A stretch of DNA of 24,909 nt from Pseudomonadota bacterium (GCA_023438115.1 JAEZEB010000148.1:1-24909); one strand, 5' to 3'; numbered from the stretch's first letter, positions 1 to 7,617 are shown. A program made the numbers and translations. The notes: generated by a model from the letters alone, not told the origin.

Positions 1-108
1 GTGCAGCGCGACCTGCGCGTTCAGGTCGTCCCCCAGCGCCGGCATGGCCGACACGTTGGCCTGGAAGTCGGCGGAACGGGGATTGAGCTGGGTCTCCAAT
101 ACCGGCAT
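1..108 (-). CDS. mccB: Acyl-CoA carboxylase carboxyltransferase (beta) subunit, N-terminus only, probably methylcrotonyl-CoA carboxylase
   Basis: Only the first 36 codons are visible; the gene runs off the left edge. Read on the minus strand from the ATG at 108, the peptide starts MPVLETQLNPRSADFQAN and continues open to base 1. This opening (LETxLNPRSxDFxxN followed by a DDLxAQVA stretch) is the usual N-terminus of the biotin-dependent carboxyltransferase subunit of methylcrotonyl-CoA carboxylase in Burkholderiales. That enzyme carboxylates 3-methylcrotonyl-CoA in leucine catabolism. A geranyl-CoA or propionyl-CoA type carboxyltransferase is the alternative, because no catalytic region is visible. 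The gene is divergent from an AraC-family regulator, with a 179-nt shared upstream region. Identification rests on family memory of the N-terminus alone. Confidence 0.7.
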   Translation of the reverse strand, partial: MPVLETQLNPRSADFQANVSAMPALGDDLNAQVALH

Positions 109-129
109 GTCTTGGGTCTTTCTCTTCCT

Positions 130-163
130 CCCTCCCCCTCTGGGGGAGGGCCGGGGTGGGGGC
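130..163. repeat. REP-like extragenic palindrome
   Basis: A perfect 9-bp stem CCCTCCCCC (130-138) / GGGGGAGGG (142-150) with a 3-nt loop is followed by a G-rich tail to 163. This 'CCTCCCC-GGGGAGG-cCGGGGTGGGGG' layout is a familiar dispersed extragenic element in betaproteobacterial genomes. It lies between the divergent carboxyltransferase and AraC genes. It could act as a hairpin in either transcript, but there is no T-tract, so it is not called a terminator. Confidence 0.5.
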
Positions 164-195
164 ATGGGGCGCAGGGCGCAAGGCGCTCGCGGTCC

Positions 196-226
196 ACGAT
201 AGCGCGATCCCCGCGAGCTTAGGCAA
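196..226 (-). promoter_or_regulatory. Possible sigma70-type promoter for the carboxyltransferase gene
   Basis: On the minus strand a TTGCCT (-35-like, plus coordinates 221-226) is followed after 19 nt by TATCGT (-10-like, 196-201). It lies about 90 nt upstream of the ATG at 108. The spacing is slightly long and the match is partial, so this is only a candidate. Confidence 0.25.
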
Positions 227-287
227 AGCCCTGTATCCTCGTCGGTCCGGCAAGTCACATATCCTGCCAAGCCTTGCTGCAGCCGCC

Positions 288-1313
288 ATGCCCGCCGCCC
301 GTTCCGTCCGCGCCCCCGCCACCGTCACGCCCATGGCCTTCGCCCGGGCGATCGTGGCGGCCTACCGGCGCCAGGACCGGAGCCCGGATGGTGCCTTGCG
401 CCTGGCACAGATCACGCCAGCGCAGCTGCACAAACCGGACGCCCGCATGACGGCGCGCCAGATGGAACTGCTCTCCGCCGCCGCCATGCAGGAACTGGAC
501 GACGAAGGCCTGTCCGCATTCAGCCGCCGGCTGCCCTGGGGCAGCTACGGCATGCTCGCCCGCGCGTCGCTGACCGCGCCCCACCTCGGCGTGGCGCTCA
601 AGCGCTGGTGCCGCCACCACGGCCTGCTCACCGACGACATCCGGCTGGTCCCCGCGACCGCGGGAACGGTGGCGAGCATCACGCTCGAAGAGCTGAACCC
701 GCTGCCGCCGGATCTGCGCGAGCTGAGCCTGGCCTTCATCCTGCGCAACGTGCATGGCCTGGCCTGCTGGTACGTGGATTCGCGCATCCCCCTGCTGGGC
801 GCGAGCTTCCCCTTCCCGGCGCCGCCGCACGCGGACGCCTACGCGCACATGTTCCCCGGCGCTTTGCAATTCGGCGCGCCGCGCGCGGCGATCCGCTTCG
901 ACGCGCAGTACCTGCGCCTGCCGCTGCGGCGCGACGAGAAGGCCTTGGCGCAGATGCTGCAGCGCGCACTGTCGATCACCGTGCTGCCCTACCGGCGCGA
1001 CCGCCTGCTGGTGCCGCAGGTGCGTCAGGCGCTGGCCGCGCATCCGGAGCACGCGCACAGCGCCGAGGCGCTGGCGGCGCTGCTGCACGTATCGGCGCGC
1101 ACCCTGCACCGCCAGCTGAAGGAGGAAGGCGCGAGCCTGCAGCAGCTGAAGGACGAGGTGCGGCTGGAGCGCGCCAAGGACCTGCTGTGGCGCACCGAAC
1201 GGCCGATCAAGCAGGTGGCCGCGGCCGTCGGCTTCCGCAACGAGAAGAGCTTCGCGCGCGCCTTCCGGCAATGGGTGGGGACGACGCCGGCGGCCTTCCG
1301 CCAGCAAGGCTGA
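288..1313 (+). CDS. AraC-family transcriptional regulator (OruR/ArcA-like, arabinose-binding-like N-terminal domain)
   Basis: A 341-residue cytoplasmic DNA-binding regulator. Residues about 25-210 fit the 'Arabinose_bd' ligand-sensing domain of full-length AraC/XylS proteins such as OruR. Residues about 240-340 form the paired helix-turn-helix: first HTH around 258-278 (SAEALAALLHVSARTLHRQL), second around 306-330 with the typical ending VAAAVGF-(x)5-SFARAFRQWVG-(x)3-P. The frame is open from 156, but the ATG at 288 gives the usual family length. The next in-frame ATG at 333 is also possible, and neither has a clear ribosome site. It is divergent from the carboxyltransferase gene and its stop is 3 nt from the convergent ornithine cyclodeaminase gene. 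By position it may control either neighbour. The ligand is unknown. Confidence 0.85.
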   Translation: MPAARSVRAPATVTPMAFARAIVAAYRRQDRSPDGALRLAQITPAQLHKPDARMTARQMELLSAAAMQELDDEGLSAFSRRLPWGSYGMLARASLTAPHLGVALKRWCRHHGLLTDDIRLVPATAGTVASITLEELNPLPPDLRELSLAFILRNVHGLACWYVDSRIPLLGASFPFPAPPHADAYAHMFPGALQFGAPRAAIRFDAQYLRLPLRRDEKALAQMLQRALSITVLPYRRDRLLVPQVRQALAAHPEHAHSAEALAALLHVSARTLHRQLKEEGASLQQLKDEVRLERAKDLLWRTERPIKQVAAAVGFRNEKSFARAFRQWVGTTPAAFRQQG

Positions 1314-1316
1314 GGC

Positions 1317-2258
1317 TCAGCTCCGCGCGGCGCCTTCCACCACCAGCATCGCCGCCGCGAGATCCTCCAGCGCATTGCCCACGGACTTGAACACCGTGCG
1401 TTCACCGGCCGAGCCACGCCCGCGCGCCTCGCAGCGCGAGAGCGTGGCGAGCGTGCCCTGCACGTCCTGCGGCCCGAACACGCCGCGCGCCATGGGGCCC
1501 AGCAGTTCGCCGCTCTTCTTCAGGCCTTCCACCGTGTCGAGGTAGAGCGAGGCGCCGGCGAAACAGGCATCGTCGGCCTCGCGCATCGCGGGCGTGAAAC
1601 TGCCGATCAGGTCCAGGTGGGATCCGGGACGCAGCCAGGCGCCGTGCACCACCGGCTCGGTGGCAAGCGTCGCGCAGCTCACGATGTCGGCCTCGCCGCA
1701 GGCGGATGCGAGATCCGTGACCGCGTGCGCCGGCAAACCTTCGCTGCGCCACTGCGCGGCCAGCGCCTCGGCCTTCGCCGGATCGCGCGCCCACACGCTC
1801 ACCTGCGCGAGCGGCCGCACGGCGCGGTACGCGTGCGGCAGCAATCGCGCGATCTGTCCGGCACCCACCACCAGCAGGTGGCGCGCGTCCTCGCGCGCCA
1901 GCCAGCCGGCGGCCAGCGCAGATGCCGCCGCGGTGCGCCTGTGCGTGATCACGTCGCCGTCGATCACCGCGCGTGGAACGCCGGTGGCCCCGTCGAACAA
2001 GGTGTAGCTCGCATGCAGGCCGGGCAGGTTCCTGCGCCCATTGCCCGGCGCGATGTTGATGGTCTTGATGCCGTACCAGCGCCCCGGGATCCAGGCCGGC
2101 ATCACGAGCGAAGTGAAAGGTTCGCCGCCGGGCACCGGCACCTCGTGCACGTGGCGCGGCGGCACCTCGCAGCCGGCGGCGAACAGTGCGCGCAGGGCGG
2201 GGACCAGGCGGTCGAAAGGCAGGGCGGCGGCGGTGGCGGCGGCGTCGTAGATCTTCAT
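1317..2258 (-). CDS. Ornithine cyclodeaminase / mu-crystallin family NAD(P)-dependent enzyme
   Basis: A 313-residue soluble enzyme of the OCD/mu-crystallin family, normal length. Visible signatures are GIKTINIAPGN with the conserved Lys65, the YTLFDGATG...GDVITHRRTAAASALAA block with Arg108-Thr109, the Rossmann dinucleotide loop VVGAGQIA (131-138), and the C-terminal FKSVGNALEDLAAA block. Members deaminate ornithine to proline, or reduce cyclic imines (delta-1-pyrroline-2-carboxylate or delta-1-piperideine-2-carboxylate), or handle other amino acids. The sequence alone does not choose between these. The ATG at 2258 is the first Met and gives the full N-terminus. The gene is monocistronic, divergent from cydAB and convergent with the AraC regulator, three bases apart. 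An OruR-like regulator beside an ornithine-type enzyme is suggestive of a link but unproven. Confidence 0.88.
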   Translation of the reverse strand: MKIYDAAATAAALPFDRLVPALRALFAAGCEVPPRHVHEVPVPGGEPFTSLVMPAWIPGRWYGIKTINIAPGNGRRNLPGLHASYTLFDGATGVPRAVIDGDVITHRRTAAASALAAGWLAREDARHLLVVGAGQIARLLPHAYRAVRPLAQVSVWARDPAKAEALAAQWRSEGLPAHAVTDLASACGEADIVSCATLATEPVVHGAWLRPGSHLDLIGSFTPAMREADDACFAGASLYLDTVEGLKKSGELLGPMARGVFGPQDVQGTLATLSRCEARGRGSAGERTVFKSVGNALEDLAAAMLVVEGAARS

Positions 2259-2292
2259 GGCTGTGCAGGGCGATGGTATCCGTGGGCCTTGT

Positions 2293-2370
2293 GATTGCGG
2301 GCTCGACCCGCAATCCAGACGGCCGTGGGCTCACCGGCGCCGCATGGATCCCGGCTCGAGGCCGGCATGA
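2293..2370. repeat. REP-like repetitive extragenic palindromes (two hairpins)
   Basis: The first hairpin is a perfect 9-bp inverted repeat GATTGCGGG (2293-2301) / CCCGCAATC (2307-2315) around CTCGA. The second is CCGGC (2351-2355) / GCCGG (2361-2365) around TCGAG, followed by ATGACAAAGCC. The pair 'ATTGCGGGyTCGACCCGCAATCC ... GGATCCCGG...CCGGCATGAC' is a well-known dispersed extragenic element in proteobacteria. It sits in the 238-nt gap between the OCD gene and cydA. Confidence 0.6.
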
Positions 2371-2436
2371 CAAAGCCGTGGGCGGCTCAGGCCGGGGGAC
2401 AAGCCCGTGCGAGCACCCCACGGCCGCGCAACTCGT

Positions 2437-2445
2437 TGCTAGACT
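2437..2445 (+). promoter_or_regulatory. Candidate extended -10 promoter of cydAB
   Basis: TGC-TAGACT is an extended -10 element (TG at 2437-2438, hexamer 2440-2445). There is no recognisable -35 at the right distance, as expected for an extended -10 promoter. The predicted 5' leader is about 45 nt and holds the strong ribosome site. I looked for an FNR/ANR box (TTGAT-N4-ATCAA) in 2259-2496 and found none. Confidence 0.4.
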
Positions 2446-2484
2446 GCCCCGGCTACCCGAAGTCCACCCGCCCCCTTCCCGGCC

Positions 2485-2490
2485 AGGAGG
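2485..2490 (+). promoter_or_regulatory. Ribosome binding site of cydA
   Basis: AGGAGG lies 6 nt before the ATG at 2497. It fixes the start of cydA. Confidence 0.85.
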
Positions 2491-2496
2491 CTTTCC

Positions 2497-3897
2497 ATGG
2501 AGACGGTTTTCGGGCTCGATGCGGTGATGCTGTCGCGCATCCAGTTCGCCTTCACGATCGCGTTCCACATCGTCTTCCCGGCGTTCACGATCGGGCTGTC
2601 GGCCTTCATCGCCACGCTGGAGATCGTGTGGCTGCGCACCGGGCGCGACCACTTCCACGTGCTCGCGCGCTTCTGGACCAAGATCTTCGCGGTGTCCTTC
2701 GCCATGGGCGTGGTGTCGGGCATCGTCATGGAATACCAGATCGGCACGAACTGGAGCAAGTTCGGCGAGGTGTTCGGCAACACGCTGGGCCCGCTGTTCG
2801 CCTACGAGGTGCTCACCGCATTCTTCCTCGAGGCCAGCTTCCTCGGCGTGATGCTGTTCGGCTGGAACCGCTTCCCGCCCTGGGTGCACACGACGGCCAG
2901 CGTGCTCGTGGCGCTGGGCACCGCGCTCTCGGGCTTCTGGATCCTTGCCAGCAACAGCTGGATGCAGACACCGTCCGGACACCTGATGCAGGACGGCGTG
3001 GCCCTGCCGGTGGACTGGTTCCAGATCATCTTCAACCCCAGCTTCCCCTACCGCTTCGCGCACATGATGATCGCCACCTACCTCACCACCTCGCTGGTGG
3101 TGGTGGCGACGGCGGCGCGCTACCTGCGCGAGGGACGCTTCCGCACCGAGGCGATGACCATGCTGCGCATGGGCCTGGGCATGCTGGCGCTGATGGCGCC
3201 GCTGCAGGCGGTGATCGGCGACCTGCACGGCCTGAACACGCTGGAATACCAGCCGGTGAAGGTGGCCGCGATGGAAGGGCACTGGGAAGGCTCGGAGCCG
3301 GTGCCGCTGGTGCTGTTCGCCTGGCCCGACGAGAAGAACGAGCGCAACGTCGCGGAGATTTCCATCCCCCGGGTCAGCAGCCTGATCCTCACCCACGACC
3401 TCGACGGCCGCATCCAGGGCCTGAAGGACTTCCCGCCGGAAGACCGCCCGCCGGTGGTTCCCGTCTTCTTCGCCTTCCGCGTGATGGTCGGCATCGGCCT
3501 GCTGATGATCGCGACGGGCTGGTACGGCAGCTGGCTGCTGTGGCGCGGCCGGCTGGAGCACAAGCGGTGGTTCCTCGCGATGCTGCAGCACGCCTGGCCC
3601 GTGGGCTTCATCGCGCTGCTCTCGGGCTGGCTGGTCACCGAGATCGGCCGCCAGCCCTGGATCGTCTACGGGATCATGCGTACGGCCCAGGCAGCGTCGC
3701 CGGTCGGCGCGCACCAGGTGGCGTTGTCGCTCGCGCTGTTCCTCGTCGTGTACTGCGTGGTGTTCTCCATCGGCATCTGGTACATCCACCGCATGGTGGT
3801 GCGCGGTCCGCAGCCGACGCTGCCCGGTCCCGAGACGCTGCCCAACCGGCCGCTCGCCGGCGGCCAGCCGGATGGAAAGGAGTCGGTGCCGACATGA
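2497..3897 (+). CDS. cydA: Cytochrome bd-type quinol oxidase subunit I (short Q-loop, CIO type)
   Basis: A 466-residue integral membrane subunit of the bd oxidase that oxidises quinol at the periplasmic face and reduces oxygen to water without proton pumping. Expected ligands are present: His24 (heme b595/d axial ligand region), His189 and Met330 for heme b558, and Glu104 and Glu112 for the proton path. Quinol-site residues Lys255 and Glu260 lie in the PVKVAAMEGHWE block. GRQPW near residue 387 is another family hallmark. The Q-loop is short: FFAFRVMVG follows about 65 residues after KVAAMEG. E. coli CydA has a long insertion there, so this is the cyanide-insensitive CioA type. It forms an operon with cydB. 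The gene could equally be called cioA. Confidence 0.96.
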   Translation: METVFGLDAVMLSRIQFAFTIAFHIVFPAFTIGLSAFIATLEIVWLRTGRDHFHVLARFWTKIFAVSFAMGVVSGIVMEYQIGTNWSKFGEVFGNTLGPLFAYEVLTAFFLEASFLGVMLFGWNRFPPWVHTTASVLVALGTALSGFWILASNSWMQTPSGHLMQDGVALPVDWFQIIFNPSFPYRFAHMMIATYLTTSLVVVATAARYLREGRFRTEAMTMLRMGLGMLALMAPLQAVIGDLHGLNTLEYQPVKVAAMEGHWEGSEPVPLVLFAWPDEKNERNVAEISIPRVSSLILTHDLDGRIQGLKDFPPEDRPPVVPVFFAFRVMVGIGLLMIATGWYGSWLLWRGRLEHKRWFLAMLQHAWPVGFIALLSGWLVTEIGRQPWIVYGIMRTAQAASPVGAHQVALSLALFLVVYCVVFSIGIWYIHRMVVRGPQPTLPGPETLPNRPLAGGQPDGKESVPT

Positions 3898-3950
3898 AGG
3901 CCGCGAAGCGGACAATCCTGGGGAGGTTGGCCGATGAACCCGGGACTTGA
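3894..3950 (+). other. Possible micro-ORF (18 codons) bridging cydA and cydB
   Basis: An ATG at 3894 overlaps the cydA stop as ATGA and follows AAAGGAG (3876-3882) by 11 nt. It opens an 18-codon frame (MKAAKRTILGRLADEPGT) ending at 3950, inside cydB. It is basic and has no membrane helix, so it does not resemble CydX. It may couple translation from cydA to cydB rather than make a functional peptide. Chance occurrence is quite possible. Confidence 0.25.
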
Positions 3951-4947
3951 TTTCCTGCCGGTGCTCCTCGCGCTCGTGCTCGGCACGGGTGTCGTGCTGT
4001 ACGTCGTCATGGACGGCCACACGCTGGGCATCGGCATGCTTTTTCCCTTCTACCCCGACGAGCACGACCGCGACCTGGTGATGAACTCGGTGGCGCCCTT
4101 CTGGGACGGCAACGAGACCTGGCTGGTCCTGGGCGGCGTGACGTTGTGGGCAGGCTTTCCGCTCGCCTTCGCCGTGATCCTGCCGGCGCTCTACATCCCG
4201 GTGCTGGTGCTGCTGCTCGCGCTGATCTTCCGCGGCGTGGCCTTCGAGTTCCGCTGGGTCGCCAAGCCGCGCCACCGGCTCTGGGACCTGTCATTCACCG
4301 TCGGCTCCTTCCTCGCCGCATTCGCGCAAGGGCTGGTCGTGGGCGGGATGCTGGAGGAGATCCCGGTGCGCGATGGCCAGTTCGCCGGCACGGCGTTCTG
4401 GTGGCTCACGCCCTTCAGCATCATGTGCGGCCTGGCCGTCACGGTGGGCTATGCGCTGCTTGGCGCGACCTGGCTGATGCTCAAGACCGGCGGCAGCGTG
4501 GAGGAACGCGCGCGCCGCCTGGGCGTGCCGCTGCTGCTGGCGCTGCTGGCCTTCATCGCCGTGGTGAGCATCTGGACGCCCCTGCAGTTCCCGCGCATCG
4601 CGGAGCGCTGGTTCAAGCTGCCCAACCTGCTGGTGCTCGCGCCCATTCCGCTGGCCACGGCGGCATTCGCCTGGCTGTGCTGGTGGGGCATGCGCGCGGG
4701 GCGCACGGTGCTGCCCTTCGTCTCCGGCACGGCGATCTTCCTGCTGGCAATGCTGGGCCTCGCCGTCTCCAACCTGCCCTACATCGTGCCGCCGACGCTG
4801 ACGATCTGGGACGCGGCCTCGCATCCGTCGACGCAGATCTTCTACCTGGTGGGCGCGGCCATCCTGATCCCGATGATCCTCGCGTACATGGCCGTGGTGT
4901 TCTGGCTGTTCCGCGGCAAGCTCAAGGCCGGCGAGGGCTACCACTGA
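3934..4947 (+). CDS. cydB: Cytochrome bd-type quinol oxidase subunit II (CIO type)
   Basis: A 337-residue polytopic membrane protein, the structural partner of CydA. Hallmarks are the N-terminal helix followed by the MDGHTLGIGMLFPF segment, the loop WDGNETWLVLGG with its conserved Trp-Asp-Gly-Asn-Glu-Thr-Trp, and FRGVAFEFR after the third helix. The C-terminal helix has NLPYIVPPTLTIWDAASHPS. GGGAGG (3921-3926) lies 7 nt before the ATG. The gap to cydA is 36 nt. No small CydX-like ORF follows: only 19 nt separate its stop from the stop of the convergent metallophosphoesterase gene. The cydCD exporter genes are not in the window. The symbol cioB would be equally apt. Confidence 0.96.
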   Translation: MNPGLDFLPVLLALVLGTGVVLYVVMDGHTLGIGMLFPFYPDEHDRDLVMNSVAPFWDGNETWLVLGGVTLWAGFPLAFAVILPALYIPVLVLLLALIFRGVAFEFRWVAKPRHRLWDLSFTVGSFLAAFAQGLVVGGMLEEIPVRDGQFAGTAFWWLTPFSIMCGLAVTVGYALLGATWLMLKTGGSVEERARRLGVPLLLALLAFIAVVSIWTPLQFPRIAERWFKLPNLLVLAPIPLATAAFAWLCWWGMRAGRTVLPFVSGTAIFLLAMLGLAVSNLPYIVPPTLTIWDAASHPSTQIFYLVGAAILIPMILAYMAVVFWLFRGKLKAGEGYH

Positions 4948-4966
4948 GGCCGCGCCGGATCGGAGC

Positions 4967-5755
4967 CTACTTCGCGGTGACCGATTCCGGCCGCTGCTGC
5001 GGCTCGCCTTCGCCCGGCTCGATCGGCAGCTCGAAGATGCGGAACGGCGGCTGGTCGGGGCGGCTGCGCTGCAGGAGCGGCTTGGCCACGTTGTAGACGG
5101 GCACGCCGTTCATGGTCTTGCCTTCGAGCGAACCGCGATGCGCATGGCCGTGGAACACCGCGTCCACGGGATAGCGCAGCAACGGGTCCTCCAGGCGGCT
5201 GCTGCCCAGGAAGGGGAAGATCTCCGGCGGCTCGCCGCCCAGCGTGCCGGCGATGGGCGCGTAGTGCAGCAGCGCGATGCGGCGCGGCGTGCGCAGCTTG
5301 GCCAGCGCGGCCTCCAGCTTCATCGCTTCGTGCAGCGCCTCCTGCACGAACATCTTGATCGCCGGCTCGCCCCAGGCGCCCAGCGAGCCGCGCCCGAAGC
5401 CGCCCGCGAAGCCCTTGGCCCCGGCAATGCCGATGCCGTGGATCTCGCAGGCTTCGCCATCGAGCACGCGCGCGCCCGCCTTGGTGAGGATCTCCGTCAC
5501 GAGCTCGGGCGTGCCCGACTCGTAGTCGTGGTTGCCGAGCACCGCGACGACGGGGATCTTCACGCCGCCGAGCTCGTCGGCGAGCACATGGGCTTCCTCC
5601 GCCGTGCCGTAGTCGGTGAGGTCGCCGCACAGCAGCAGGACGTCGGCCGCTTCGGCCGCCTGCGCGAAGAAGGCGCGGAGGGTGCCGGCGGATTCCTTGG
5701 TGACGTGGATGTCGCCGACGGCGGCGAAGCGGACGCTGCTGGCTGGCTTGGTCAT
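4967..5755 (-). CDS. Calcineurin-like metallophosphoesterase
   Basis: A 262-residue soluble binuclear-metal phosphoesterase. All five family motifs are present in order: GDIH (14-17), GDLTD (44-48), GNHD (74-77), a lone histidine in ALLHYAP (His164) and GHAH (203-206). The metal-binding Asp, Asn and His residues are therefore intact. Substrate is not predictable; relatives include cyclic-nucleotide, phospholipid and other phosphodiesterases. The ATG at 5755 (MTKPASS) is chosen because it places the first beta strand at residue 8. An in-frame ATG at 5782 would add nine residues of no family character. Neither has a good ribosome site. The gene converges on cydB with 19 nt between stops, leaving no room for a separate terminator. 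Confidence 0.9.
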   Translation of the reverse strand: MTKPASSVRFAAVGDIHVTKESAGTLRAFFAQAAEAADVLLLCGDLTDYGTAEEAHVLADELGGVKIPVVAVLGNHDYESGTPELVTEILTKAGARVLDGEACEIHGIGIAGAKGFAGGFGRGSLGAWGEPAIKMFVQEALHEAMKLEAALAKLRTPRRIALLHYAPIAGTLGGEPPEIFPFLGSSRLEDPLLRYPVDAVFHGHAHRGSLEGKTMNGVPVYNVAKPLLQRSRPDQPPFRIFELPIEPGEGEPQQRPESVTAK

Positions 5756-5927
5756 GGATGCCCGATGGATGAGACAGGCCATGCTGCCGCACGCGGCGGC
5801 CCCGCTCCGTCCCGATCCGTCATCGCTCCTTGTAGGTCCAAGCTGACGGTGCGTGAGGCTGCTCCGCCGTAGGTTTCAGGCTTCCCGCCTCGCCCCGCAG
5901 CACAGCCCCGACCTTAATTTCCGATGC

Positions 5928-6833
5928 ATGGCCCACATCCCGCTCGCACCATCGCTCGAAGACGAGGTCCTGCCCGAAACCGCGGCCTTCTACCGCCGCG
6001 CCCTGCAGGCCCTCGTCGACGCCGGCATTCCCTTCCTTGTGGGCGGTGCGTTCGCGCATGCCTGCTACACAGGCATCCGGCGGTCCACCAAGGACCTCGA
6101 CCTGTTCATCCGCCGCGATGACTTCGCGCGCATCGCGCAGCTGATGGAGGCGTCGGGCTGGCGCAGCGAGCTCACGTATCCGCACTGGCTGGCGAAGGTG
6201 TATGCGGGCGAGGATTTCATCGACCTGATCTTCAACTCCGGCAACGGGCTCACGCCGGTGGGCGACCACTGGTTCCGCCACAACCCCGAAGCCGACATCC
6301 TGGGCGTGCCGGTGCGCGTAGCCAACCTCGAGGACGGCCTGGTGTCCAAGGCCTTCATCATGGAGCGGGAGCGCTACGATGGCGCCGACGTCGCCCACCT
6401 GATCCAGGCCAACGCGGAGCGCATGGACTGGCAGGGCCTGCTGGATCGCTTCGGCAACCACTGGCGCGTGCTGCTGGCGCACCTCTCGCTGTTCGGCTTC
6501 ATCTACCCCGGCGAGAGGCACCGCGTGCCCGCGTGGGTCATGGACCGCCTCTGCGAGCGCCTGGCCGAGGAGAACCGCCGCCCGCCGGCGCACGACCCGC
6601 ATATCTGCGCGGGCACGCTGCTCTCGCGCGAGCAGTACCTGCACGACGTCGAACGCCTGGGCTACGTGGACGGCCGCCTCACGCCGGCCAGCACCATGAC
6701 GCCCGAGGACGTGGCCACCTGGACGGAAGCGATCCCGGCGCGGCAGGAAGCGGCCGCGGAGCCGGAAGAAGAGGCCCCGCGCCCGGCCCTGGCACTTTCT
6801 TCGGACATCCGTCCCGGCCGCCTCGAGTGCTGA
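5928..6833 (+). CDS. Nucleotidyltransferase-fold protein (AbiEii-like superfamily)
   Basis: A 301-residue soluble protein. Residues about 35-65 carry the nucleotidyltransferase core: a VGG turn (38-40) after a helix, then STKDLDLFI with the paired aspartates Asp56 and Asp58. A likely third acidic residue is Asp99 in DFIDLIF. The remaining C-terminal half is helical and ends in an acidic, Pro/Ala-rich tail (about 275-301). The family transfers nucleotides to small molecules or proteins; one branch forms the toxins of AbiE-type systems. No partner antitoxin gene is adjacent, so a toxin role is not supported. The ATG at 5928 (MAHIPLAPSLEDE) is preferred over the open frame back to 5853. An AT-rich stretch just before it (5913-5920) could be part of a promoter. 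Confidence 0.78.
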   Translation: MAHIPLAPSLEDEVLPETAAFYRRALQALVDAGIPFLVGGAFAHACYTGIRRSTKDLDLFIRRDDFARIAQLMEASGWRSELTYPHWLAKVYAGEDFIDLIFNSGNGLTPVGDHWFRHNPEADILGVPVRVANLEDGLVSKAFIMERERYDGADVAHLIQANAERMDWQGLLDRFGNHWRVLLAHLSLFGFIYPGERHRVPAWVMDRLCERLAEENRRPPAHDPHICAGTLLSREQYLHDVERLGYVDGRLTPASTMTPEDVATWTEAIPARQEAAAEPEEEAPRPALALSSDIRPGRLEC

Positions 6834-6894
6834 GCACAGGCGCTGGGAACACCTGCGCGCGTGCGGCCTCCAACGGGGATTGGCAACCAACCCC

Positions 6895-6900
6895 AGGAGG
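6895..6900 (+). promoter_or_regulatory. Ribosome binding site of the 85-aa unknown gene
   Basis: AGGAGG lies 4 nt before the ATG at 6905 and is the main reason for accepting this small gene. Confidence 0.7.
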
Positions 6901-6904
6901 TGAC

Positions 6905-7162
6905 ATGGACCTTCGCCTGCGTCTGCTCGAATCCTTCATGGCCACCGGCTCGGACGGCGCCAGCTACAAGGTGTGCGCGTACGAGCGGCTCGTGCCCGAC
7001 GTTTCCCTGCCCGACCAGGAGCTCTGGGAGTCCACCGGACAGGCCGAATACCGCCTCGCCGACGGCCGTCCCGTCGAGGTCCACAACGACGGCAGCATGC
7101 GCGTCGCCGGCACCGCGATCGAACTGACCGAGGCGCGTCAGACGAGCAGCGCCACGATGTAG
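6905..7162 (+). CDS. Small protein of unknown function (85 aa)
   Basis: Not recognised. The peptide has no signal sequence or membrane helix and is acidic. It carries a repeated-looking beta pattern: ESTGQAEYRLADGRPVEVH then NDGSMRVAGTAIEL, reminiscent of small beta-sheet proteins of about 80 residues in Burkholderiales. The perfect AGGAGG ribosome site argues that it is real. Its last 25 nt overlap, tail to tail, the 3' end of the DUF456 gene on the other strand. It follows the nucleotidyltransferase gene by 71 nt and may share its transcript. Confidence 0.7.
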   Translation: MDLRLRLLESFMATGSDGASYKVCAYERLVPDVSLPDQELWESTGQAEYRLADGRPVEVHNDGSMRVAGTAIELTEARQTSSATM

Positions 7163-7617
7163 ATCCCGATCATCATGAAGGCCAGCACGAACTTGGCGAG
7201 CATGCCCGCGAGCAGGCCGATCCAGGTGGCGATGCCGACCTTCAGCGCCTGCCCGTGATGGCGGCGGGCGATGAACTCGCCCGCGAACGCGCCCACGAGC
7301 GGCATGAACAGCACGCCGACCAGCCCCATGAAGATGCCGGCGACGGTGCCGATCGCCGCGCCGAGGATGGCCTGCCGGCTCGCGCCCGCGCGCTTGGCGC
7401 CCAGCGCCGCCGCAACGTAGTCCATCAGCCAGGCCAGCACCGCGAGCACGGCCACCGCCGAGACCGCGAACCAGCCGACCTCGCGGAAGTCCTCGATCCA
7501 CGCACCGAGCAGGATGCCGGCGAACACGAGCACGGTGCCCGGCAGGACCGGCAGCACGATGCCGGCGAGGCCGACGAGGATCAGGACGGTGCTCAGCACC
7601 CACAGCAAGGTCGTCAT
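7138..7617 (-). CDS. DUF456 family integral membrane protein
   Basis: A 159-residue membrane protein with four to five hydrophobic segments (about 3-22, 24-41, 48-68, 82-118, 126-157). It carries the DUF456 signature pieces LPVLPGTVLVFAG and DYVAAALGAKRAGAS, followed by a glycine-rich helix pair. Function of the family is unknown. Its ATG (7617) overlaps the stop of the GNAT gene as ATGA, so translation is probably coupled. It is the last gene of a minus-strand run (DUF4142, GNAT, DUF456). Longer in-frame starts upstream would lie entirely inside the GNAT gene and are rejected. Confidence 0.88.
   Translation of the reverse strand: MTTLLWVLSTVLILVGLAGIVLPVLPGTVLVFAGILLGAWIEDFREVGWFAVSAVAVLAVLAWLMDYVAAALGAKRAGASRQAILGAAIGTVAGIFMGLVGVLFMPLVGAFAGEFIARRHHGQALKVGIATWIGLLAGMLAKFVLAFMMIGIYIVALLV

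Noticed and set aside
1..222. A 73-aa plus-strand frame at the left edge
   Set aside because: The opposite strand encodes a recognisable carboxyltransferase N-terminus; the plus-strand peptide is Arg/Gly-rich and runs through the REP-like hairpin.
1402..4275. A 957-aa minus-strand open frame opposite cydAB
   Set aside because: Shadow frame with a low-complexity His/Arg/Gln composition; cydA and cydB on the plus strand have all catalytic residues and proper ribosome sites.
4948..4966. Bidirectional terminator between cydB and the metallophosphoesterase gene
   Set aside because: The 19-nt gap holds no usable inverted repeat or T-tract; termination must occur elsewhere or be Rho-dependent.
5928..6833. 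AbiE-type toxin-antitoxin system
   Set aside because: Only the nucleotidyltransferase fold is present; no antitoxin-like gene is upstream or downstream and the neighbour is an unrelated small protein.
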